This document shows positions 37,594 through 37,637 of a stretch of 37,637 nucleotides of DNA, one piece after another (the first letter of the stretch is position 1; each line of letters opens with the position of its first letter). The notes below the pieces were generated by a model. That model saw only the letters and a program-made list of their open reading frames with translations, was not told where the DNA came from and ran no database searches. Both the position numbers and the translations under genes were made by a program. The DNA is from Desulfosporosinus sp. (lineage in GTDB: Bacteria > Bacillota > Desulfitobacteriia > Desulfitobacteriales > Desulfitobacteriaceae): NCBI GenBank assembly GCA_020692355.1, contig JAIMKP010000030.1, positions 1-37,637 on the forward strand, given 5' to 3'.

Positions 37594-37637
37594 TGAACTC
37601 GTTCAACTAAAGTTGAACATCGAGACTTCGGTGACGA
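37594..37637. repeat. Second copy of the palindromic dispersed element, cut by the window end
   Basis: The last 44 bases are identical to 28335-28378: they include the GTTCAACT-AA-AGTTGAAC hairpin and end in CTTCGGTGACGA, the outer arm of the 38-base unit. Sequence to the left differs, so one boundary of the element lies at about 28335/37594. Confidence 0.9.

Overview
The window is a 37.6 kb piece of a low-to-mid GC Gram-positive anaerobe of the class Clostridia, most likely a Desulfosporosinus/Desulfitobacterium-type Peptococcaceae. This rests on gene order (rpoB-rpoC-L7Ae-like-rpsL-rpsG-fusA-tuf followed without a break by S10-spc-alpha), on protein style (RpoB/RpoC N-termini, S12 with the Firmicute insertion, type Z S14, zinc forms of L24, L36, S4 and adenylate kinase), on strong GGAGG ribosome-binding sites with frequent TTG and GTG starts, and on FloA/NfeD and spore-type LysM-GH18 genes. 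The genus is inference from memory of the families, not a search.

Region 1 (about 90-31070, all plus strand) is one giant transcription and translation superlocus: rpoB, rpoC; a promoter and the L7Ae-like gene leading into rpsL, rpsG, fusA, tuf; rpsJ to rpsQ (S10); rplN to rplO, secY, adk, map, infA, rpmJ (spc); rpsM, rpsK, rpsD, rpoA, rplQ (alpha), closed by a clear intrinsic terminator at 28201-28230. After a 460-base structured repeat region come a single-chain double-ATPase EcfA and EcfT, the energy module of ECF vitamin/metal transporters. The usual followers truA-rplM-rpsI are not here.

Region 2 (31129-35490) holds a minus-strand MFS transporter, a divergent DUF1836 (MerR-like HTH) gene with a perfect consensus sigma-A promoter, then nfeD-floA-small membrane protein, a membrane-microdomain operon ending in a terminator. 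Region 3 (35574-37637) holds a 44-residue zinc-ribbon gene on the minus strand, a divergent LysM-GH18 SleL/YaaH-like hydrolase, a broken membrane-protein gene, and the start of a dispersed repeat cut by the window edge.

The most unusual content lies between the genes. Nearly every long spacer of the ribosomal superlocus holds a copy of one interspersed element with GGGGACA/TGTCCCC ends (at least eight, including a tandem pair, a back-to-back pair and a nested pair). A second family of degenerate 7-base tandem repeats (consensus near GARGTCA) sits in seven spacers, always purine-rich on the coding strand, and runs in phase into the right end of the first element. A third, highly folded palindromic element lies at 28322-28600 and recurs at the window end. 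Structured leaders precede rpsJ and rplC, the latter with two interlocked (pseudoknot-type) pairings next to the ribosome-binding site. floA has a perfect hairpin lodged between its Shine-Dalgarno sequence and start codon. EF-Tu carries a CxCx4CxxC cluster in its GTPase domain. No CRISPR array, tRNA, rRNA or intact transposase gene was seen.
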